Shown here: positions 50,401 through 59,400 of the stretch, one piece after another
How the letters are laid out: every line of letters begins with the position of its first letter
Numbering within the stretch: the stretch's first letter is position 1
Assembly (NCBI GenBank): GCA_907165065.1
Contig: OU015544.1
Span: forward strand, 1,736,001 to 1,800,000
Direction of reading: 5' to 3'
DNA from: Caprimulgus europaeus
Lineage: Eukaryota; Chordata; Aves; Caprimulgiformes; Caprimulgidae
DNA length: 64,000 nucleotides
The notes under the pieces: model-generated
Seen by the model: the letters and a program-made list of their open reading frames with translations, nothing else
Told to the model about the DNA's origin: nothing
Databases searched by the model: none
Program-made: the position numbers and the translations under genes

Positions 50401-53400
50401 CTGGAATTGCATGTAGTGTGTGCTGTTACTTGTTAGTCAGTCTATGGGACTTATATTATTTTGTTTTTACCTTATTTTCCCTGGCAGGTTTATCAATCTA
50501 ACCTGCTGGGCAGAGGTTTCACTTTTTCCTTTTCTGTTTCCTGGATCTTCAAAGGGCCTTTTCTGCACTATATGTGCTTAAAATCTCTCAAAACTTTTAA
50601 GGCACCAGCTCTCTTTCCTCTTGCAAATCCCTGTTTTAACTCCCATTTTCCTCCTATGATTCATTTATCAAGAGAAAAGCTGTGAAGTTACAGATCAGAG
50701 GCTCCTAGAGGATTTCCAGCTTTGGGAGTGGGAGGGAAGAGGCTCACAGTGTGAGTAGGTGAAGACTGTGGGGTTATTCATGGGAACTGAAACTAATTTT
50801 GGCAGAAAGTGTGCATGAGAGCACACCTTCTCTGTTCAGAAAACAAAATAAAGTCTTTACTGTTTACATTTTTGGAATTATTGAATCCAAAAGAGTTTTA
50901 AAACAGCATTAACACTGAAAATTGTATTTTTCAGTTTTATTGTTTTATACAGGCAATTTAGACAGTAAATAAGGTAGTGAACATCCTCAGAGCCAGGATT
51001 CTCTGATGAGAAGAAATGTTATGAAGTCAGTCCTTTACTGTGGGAGGAAACACAAATCGTTCATGGTTTAATTACCTTTGCTTAGCCTTGTTCAAGGCAT
51101 GACAGGATCTTTTTTTTCTGGTGTTGCTGAAGCTGTACAAAGCATGTGGCTGGTTTGTGGTTGTGGAGGTGTTGGGGGTTTTTTGTTTTTGGGGTGTTTT
51201 TTTTAAGTGGACCTCAGGAGGTTCCCCAGCAGTTAACTCTGGTCACCTTTCATGGTGAAAGCTTGCTGATCTTTGTGTGCCACACAAGGCATTATGCTAC
51301 AATTAAATGCTCTTTGAATTTGTGTTGCTGCTAGGGGAAACTTCTGATACAAAGCTGGAATTGGGTGATGGGAAAATGTTTTACTTGAGTCTCTTTGACA
51401 AGTCAGTGTTTCTTGTGTGTTTGGATGCCCAAACACATGCTACAAAAATGGGGAATGGTGCCCATCCCTTCTTTTCTCTGTAGCTTCATTTATATATGTA
51501 AAATTGTTGAAAGCCTGATACTTGTACCCTTGTCAGCACAGAATTACAGAATAATTTGCATAGGAACCTGTAGAGGTGATGTGGTCCAGCACCTCACTGC
51601 ATATATGTATGTACTTCAGCTTTAAACTCCTTTATGGGAGGATGGGAAATGGTTTTCCTCTGCTCTAAACATTTTCAGTTCTCTATTTTAGGACCAGCTG
51701 TGTGGCCGTGACCCCACCTTGACAGATGAGCTCATTAATATTCTGACAGAGCTGACCCAGCTCAGCAAGACAACCAACGCCAAAGTGGCCCTGCGAGCGC
51801 GGCAGGTAAGGGAGCCTGTTTGGCAACCCAAGCTGAGCCCTGCTAGAGACAGACTGTGCCCTTGCTGGTCAGATCAGTACTGCCTGCTCCCACTTGGAGC
51901 TTGTGCTTTGGGGAAGTCTGTATCTCTTGATGTTTATTTTGATTACTATGCAAATGTGAAGAGTAAATGACTAACCAATGATAAACCACTGAGACAGTCG
52001 AACACAGATTGCAGTGGATTCCTAACCACTGTAAAATGTGAAGTTAAGGTTATGTTCCTTTGTCCCTGCTCCTCCAAGGAGTTTTGTCTGGCTCAGATAG
52101 GAGTTAATTGAGAGTAGCCTATGGGTTGTGTGATAGAGGAAGTCGAAATACACAGTGACTGTGGTTCCTTCTGGCTTCATAATCTGTGAACCCGAGAAGC
52201 ACAGGCTGCCTGGAACGTGGAGGCAGCTGTACACTGAACGGCCAGGACATGCTCTCTGGGTTCATCAGCTGCCTTGCAATTGTGAATCAGTCTGTGCAGA
52301 GAACGGGGAGGGAAATCTGCACGAGAACCAGATGTTCTTTGCAACTGCTGAGGAATTATTGCCAAGAATTATGTTGGTATTTTGCAGGGTTTCTTCTAAC
52401 TTTTGAGCTGTGTTTTGTGAATTTCTTTTTAACCTGAAAATAATTTGAAAAACTCTTGATAACTGTCAATTGCAAGAGTCTAGTACAGATAATAGTGTGA
52501 ATGGCAGATATCCACCTGGATATTATTTTGAGCTTCCTCTTTAGCAGTTATTCTGTAGGCAGGAAGGAGTGAGAGGGCATAATCGTTTCACAGTAATGCC
52601 AGCCCCGTAGTCTGATTACTCCTCTCACTCCACAGTCCCTATCTTCATTCTAAAAGTCTTCAGCAGGAAAGCTGACACTTTGGGGATCTCTCCTTTTATT
52701 TCAGAGCTTGACTGTTGAAAACGAATGGGGTGTTTGAAGCTGCTCAGTGACCTTATGTTTCCTTCAGGATTGTGTTTGTGTCCTTGAACCATTCAGTTAT
52801 TGAACCTCTCAGCAGCATGCTGGGAATGGTGCTGCAGTCCTTGTCTATGTCTTTATGTTGCTCTTTCACTTCATTTTCCCCTGCAAGCTGCTTCCCTTTC
52901 CTATCTCCATATCCTTCATGTTGGGCATTTAATACCTGGCACCAGTGTCTGTTGCTTCCCCTGCTCGGAAGCTGTGAGAGGCGGTCTCCGTTGCTGGCCT
53001 CCCCACAGCTGCTGCCTGCCAGCTCTGCTTTCCAATTAACAGCCGGCCAGGCAGTCCCCAGGACCCGCAGCTCTGCAGTGCTAAATCACATGCACTGATG
53101 GAACTTGATTGAAGCTGCTCCTTTCCTCCCTGGGGAATTGCCAATAATGCAAACCGAGCAGATACACAAATGAGGCTGGGGAGGGGAGAGAGTCTGCAGC
53201 GTCACCCGGGTGCCACAGAATTCACAGGAGAAACCAGTCGCCTCTTTGGGGATGGAGCAGACTGTTGATGCCTTGGAGGTGACATCCTGCTGCCAGTGGC
53301 CCAGTGTAGCTCCTTTCACTGACACTCCTTGTGTTTGCTGTTCACCAGGTTCTCATTGCTTCCCATTTGCCATCCTACGAGCTGCGTCACAACCAGGTGG

Positions 53401-56400
53401 AGTCCATCTTCCTGTCCGCTATTGACATGTATGGACACCAGTTCTGCATTGAGAACCTGCAGGTACCTACCAGGCTTCTCTCCTTGTTTCCCTGTTTTCT
53501 TCTCACTGATGTCAGTGTTTCTGTATTAAATCTCACCTGTAGTCCCAAGATCCTTGGGGCTTTAAATTTTATTGTTCTGGTTTCTAGCTACCCCCTGATT
53601 TTTGTTTTCGTTCCTACACTGATCTCAAAATGACCTCATTGCAGTCTGCAGCTTCCTCAAGAGGTTCAGAAGGACTTCAGGAGAAGGTTCTTCACTGAGG
53701 GGGTGATCAGTCACTGGAACAGACTCCCCAGGGAAGTGGGGCACCATGGCACCAAGCCTGTTCAAGGAATGGCTGGACAGTGCTCTTAGTCATATGGTTT
53801 AGTTTTAGATAGTCCTGTGAGGAACAGGGAGTTGGACTTCAGTGATCCTTATGGGTCACTTCCAACTTGAGATATTCTGCAATTCTATGGTTTAATATTA
53901 AAAAGTCATAATCCTTGATGAACAACAGGAAAGGCATGCAAATCAGAACTAGTCAGGCTTGATTTGGGGTTTTTGCTTTTTTGCCTGACCCTGTTTCCTT
54001 GGGCAGTTCTCTTTTAAAACTCTGCCTAATGTGATCTCTTCTAGAAACTCATTTTGTCTGAGACATCCATCTTTGATGTGCTACCCAACTTTTTCTACCA
54101 CAGTAACCAGGTGGTGAGAATGGCAGCTTTGGAGGTAAGTTTATTCCCATTGAAAAAAATAAATATTTTTACTTTTTCTGTGGTTTTTGTTTTGGTTTTT
54201 GTTTATTTCTTGTTTTGGAACACTGTTACCCTGCAAGATTTGAGAGCTGTAGATTGTGTGGAATCTGGCATACTTTGAGTCTTGGCATTAATATGCATAA
54301 TTGACTGAAATTTCAGATTCAAGTTATCTTCTTTGCTTGAAGAAGACTTGGGTGGTAGAAGGGAATGAAAGTGAAGCTGCTGTCAGGGAATGGGGTCAGC
54401 CTACCCTGTGTGCCTTGTGCTGATGGTTGTATCCTGCCAGCCTGGCCTCCCTCAAAGAATAAATTCTGGTTGAATTAAGAGTTCTATCTAGATACTCATT
54501 TGGAAGTATCTGTGTGTTTTAAAATATTTTTGAAGTCTCTGGTGTATTATTTGTCGTCTTTCTCTCTTTCTGCTTCCTTAGCACAGTTAAGCTGATCAGG
54601 TTTCTCTCTAACCAGGTGTATGTTCGAAGGGCATATATTGCCTATGAGCTGAACAGTGTCCAGCATCGGCAGCTGAAGGATAACACCTGCGTGGTGGAGT
54701 TCCAGTTCATGCTACCTACCTCCCACCCGAACAGGTCAGATCACGGGTTCAGGTGCCTTTGGATCAGAGATTTATCAGGGGCTACACCCTATCTTGGTGA
54801 AGAAAACTTGCAGTAGAACTGGTGGAGAAAGGGAGAGTCCCAGTGCCTCAAAGAAGCATGGATTATTTAAGATAAACCACTACATTACCCAGTTCCTTCT
54901 CCTAAATGATTTACCACCTCAGGAGCTGTGGTTTCTGCAGTTTGGATTCATTTCAGTATGATACAGTTCTCATGTATTTCCTGATTTTTAAGTTGTTTAT
55001 ATGGTAACTTTCCTCTAGAACTTGAGTTCCAGCTGAATCCTGAGCCTTCCAAAGGATACAATTCCCAACAGAAGAATCAATGACTCGGGATTTTAATGCA
55101 GACCAGTCTAACAGTCTCTGTCCCCCTCCCGCAGCGCTCCCCTGCCAGCCCTTTGAAAGCTCTACTTTCAAACCTGGCTTTACTGCACTGGATAAGGTGA
55201 AATCTTTTCTAGCATGTGGGGTTTTTTTGACTGAGAAGACCAAGTTGCATGTGTGAATGTATTTTATCTAGAAATGCTAGAGTTGACACACTTTGGTTTT
55301 CAGTCAGTATTTTTCAGAATATCTTTCTCATGACCGCAGCCCAAAGCATCAGCTACACCCTGCCCCGTCTTGCAGGGGAGGGGTCGCATCTCCTAGTGTG
55401 TGTGTAAGATAATTTAAAAAACCCCCCAAAAATCCAAACAAACTTCTCAGAACTTGTTCAGCATCTGCCAGGTTAGTCAGTTCCCTTGATTTTTTCATTT
55501 GCAACAGGAGCTCAGGAGGGTATTTTAGATAGGAGTTTATTTTTGTCCCAGGCAGCGCAGAGCGTGCTGGAGCCGGGAGGCGCAGTGAGGCTCCTGGCCG
55601 CCGGGTGCCACTGTTGGTCTGTGCTGCTCTGGCAGTTTGGCACCAGTGCTATTTTTCTCCTTTGTTTCCAAACATCTTTTTTTCTTTTTTTTTTCCTTCT
55701 GATTTTATTTTTGGTGGGGCTGGGCAACTGGGTCCAGTCTCGCTTCGTTGAGAATCCATCAGTACATTTTATGAAATGGTTTTCAGAATCTGGTTTGCTA
55801 GAAATGAATGACTGTCCTCAACAAGCAGCACAAAACACTCATGATACAAATGGGACATGCATTTGGTCTCATCTGTTTCCTACATTTCTAGAATATTTGT
55901 AAATAATTGCATACTATTTTTAGTCCCCCTTTATAATACTCTCCCCTCCACACCCCATTCTTTCTCCATTTCTTTTCTTTGCTGGTCTCAGTTACCTCTG
56001 TTGCTTGGGGGTTGTTTGGCCTGCCTGTGCTGCCCACTGCTCTGTTACTGTGTGCAGGCTTAATTGGACAAGGTCAGCTGGAAGAGGAGAACTGTTACCT
56101 GCTTGGGAAACAGGTTCTTTGTCCTGAAATCTCTCCCCTTTATGCTGAATTCGCTGGGGCAATGTTCTGAAGCTCAGTTCTGCTTCTCAACCATCGGCAC
56201 TGCTGATGGCTGACTGAAAATGCATCACAGTCCTTGTGCAGAGGCAAGCAGGCTTGGGAACAAATTCAGTGCTTGCATAGGCAAGTTCAGTTCCTTGGAG
56301 TTGCACCTCCCTCTGTTAGTGATGAATTTGGCTCCTCTTGCTTAATGCAGCTTCTTGCAGTGTGTACTTACTTGTGTGGTGGGTGCTGAAGCACAGCCAG

Positions 56401-59400
56401 TACCAGGATACCGAGGGTCCTAAATTAGCACTGGGTGTGTAGATTTAAGGTAGCTGTAGAGGCAGACCTTATGTGAAGCCCAAGACACAGCAATCTCAAA
56501 ACTCTGACATTGTCTTGCTTAAGTCTTCTTTGTTGTTTCTGACCATGTTCTATGTCCATCATGTGTTTTTCTGCATCTTCTGTGGCATGAGCTTTTAGAC
56601 TGAAAAACTAAAAATGCATTCCAAGGACAAACCCCAAAGCCAAAGTATCCCAGGCAACCTTGAGGCTCTGCAGGGTTGGGCCCTGGTGAACCAGGAGTAG
56701 ATACTAAAGGGCCCTTAGGGGAGCATTCTCTTTTGGAGCTGGTGTTAGTTGTGTGATGCCACGCATATTTCAGCACTTTAACAGATCTTTTTAAGCCCTG
56801 GTCCCTTTTGTGACTGATTTCTGTGAATATTTAAGGGCCTGAATTTTACTGGAGTAAATATCCATGTAGGGAACACTGCAAACTGAGAATAGTTGCTAGA
56901 TTTAAATTATTATTGGTATTCAACCCTGCTATGCCTTTGCTTAATTGTAACAGAAACAATCACAGTCACTACTTGTGATCTGCCTAATCACAGCTAGGTA
57001 CTCAGACTTGGTGTTTTTGGCTGCTGAATGGTTGCCATCAGCTGCCCACAGGAAGGCTTTGCATGGAAGCAGAGAGGAAAGAAAAACTCTTAAATCTGCT
57101 AACAAAGTCATAGAAATGCAAGCTGCTCCTGGTGGGTTTTGTGGGCAGAAACTGTTTTGGGAATTATTTGTTTAAATTAATAGAAAACATCCTGTTGGAA
57201 GAATCCCCACTGATGCTGATTGCAAGGGTAAGACAGAGAGAAAAAACCTGCTTGTAATTGAAAGCATAGAGGGGTTTCTAGATCAAACCCAGCATCCCTT
57301 ATTGCCCAGTGCAAGGCAGATGAGGAGAACAGCGTAACCATCTGGTGCCTTTTGCAGTACATGGAGTTTCCAAAGCCTCTCCAAGTAGAGGGTGTTGCAG
57401 CAATCCAGTCTGGAGGAGGTGATCCCAGGGTGTCTACGGGCTGCTGATCGCTGCGGGCTGCAGCAGGGTTCTGCAAACCAGCGCTGCTGTGCCGAGCCCC
57501 TTGCGTTCGGATAACCTGCCTCCTTGAGCCCTGGGGAGAAAAGATGTGGGAAAGAAATGAGCCCTGTTCTGAGCTGTTCTTTGCTTCCCTCTTGTTCAGA
57601 CTGCCCTGCTGAGATGGGAAGCTGGTGGAATATTGACTGGTGTTTAGAGGGTTCAGCTTCCTTTGTGAGAATGGCAGGCTAGGTGACAGACACTGAAAGG
57701 CCTTTCTTAGGTGTTCAGCACATGAAACAGTGCTTGCCTAATCTTAGCTAAAATCTTCTGTTCAAAGAAACATTGTGTGTCTGCTATAGGGAGAGGGAAT
57801 TATAGTGCTTTTTCAACAGGAGAAGGGGTTTTTTTCTAATAATCCCTCTCTCCTCTCCTGCTTTTGAACAGCCTTTCTTATGTCTGAAGCTGTAAGGTTT
57901 AAATTAAACTGGGACATTGTCTGCTGTAGCCAGCTTTTGGAGCCTGCTGCGGACCCGTGCTGCTGCACTGCTCCTCCTGAAGCATCCCCTTCTCTCCTGC
58001 TCACTGCATTCCTCTAGCCAGGTTGTTCAGCTGCTCTCTTAGTCTGTTCTTCCCCAGTAGCAGATGTGCTGAAGGATCAGAAGGGAAGAACTCAGAGGCA
58101 AATGTGTCCCCACAAAACAGATCCCTCTGTTTTACTTGGAGATAAATGTGTTCCCTCTGTCAGAGGCCAAGACAATCGCTGACAAGGGTCCCTTAGAGAT
58201 GCTGGCTATATCTTTATCTTGGAGTTTGGCAATGATACCACAGGGCTCTGCCTTCTGAATATGCTGAGCTCCAAAGGAAGCTGAAGAATAACCCAGTGTG
58301 TTTTGCTCACTCTGGTGCCTTAGCCATGCCTTCCCAATCCATCCATGCCTTGAGCCCATGCCTTCCTTTTGTCCCACGTGCCACCCCTAACTGCCACACT
58401 TGGCCTGGGGATATCCTGGGGAATCTTGAGTCAGCATGTACCATGGGAGGTGGAAGTGAAGGAAGGTTTTAGCACTGCAGATTAAGATTTTGTTTTGATA
58501 ATTGTCTTAGCTTTAAAGCAAGTTTTACTTTTCAAACTTGATAAACAGGATGTCTGATACCAGCTAACCCTAGCTGCATTGGGAGTTGGGAATGCACACA
58601 ACTTGGCGAATGCCTTACTGTGACTTATCTAGACTGAATTCATTCTTGGGACTGCATCCTGCTGTCCATGATGCTTCCAAGGGTGGAATTCAAGTCTAGT
58701 CATTAATTGCTTTGTATTGCCAAGGCTATTAATATAAATGTCAGAACTATCTTGTGCTTGGTTTTGCCCCGTATCTCCTCTTTCTGTGCTTGTGGATGTT
58801 CTTGACACCCTACTTGGACTTTGATGTTGCTGATTTCAAGGCTCAAGAGTGGTGCATGATCTCTCCTTTGCTGTCTCTTGATGTTTTATCATCTATGGAG
58901 TATTTTTTGTTCTTTTTTTGTCAGCCTCTTCCTTAGCTTACAGGTAGAAACCATTTTGAAAGCTAAAAGACAAATTAAATATTGCTGTTTCCAAACAGTG
59001 CTTTTTACAGAAGAATAAGAAACCAAAACTCACTTACACTTACAGCAGTGTTTATAGGTTCCTTCCTACTATCATTTTACAATTAATTCTGACACAATGG
59101 AAGCGTTTTCTGTGGACTGAAATAGGTAAAGGGCTAAAACAGCCTCTTGCATCAGTCGCTGGATTGCTGGGATTGAGTCAGCGGTGCTGCTTTGGGCTCT
59201 AACCGTACGAGCCTGGAGACCCAGTGTGTAACTCGCAGTGTATCATTAGGTAGCCTGAGGTCCCCTCCTTGTTGGGGGAGACTGGCTGATACCAGGAGGG
59301 AGGAGGGGGAAATTATTCCAGGACACCTGTAAATCCCTGCAGTTTCGTGCTGAGGGTTTGATGTTAATTAGACAGCAGGCAGCAGTAATGTGTTGCAGTT

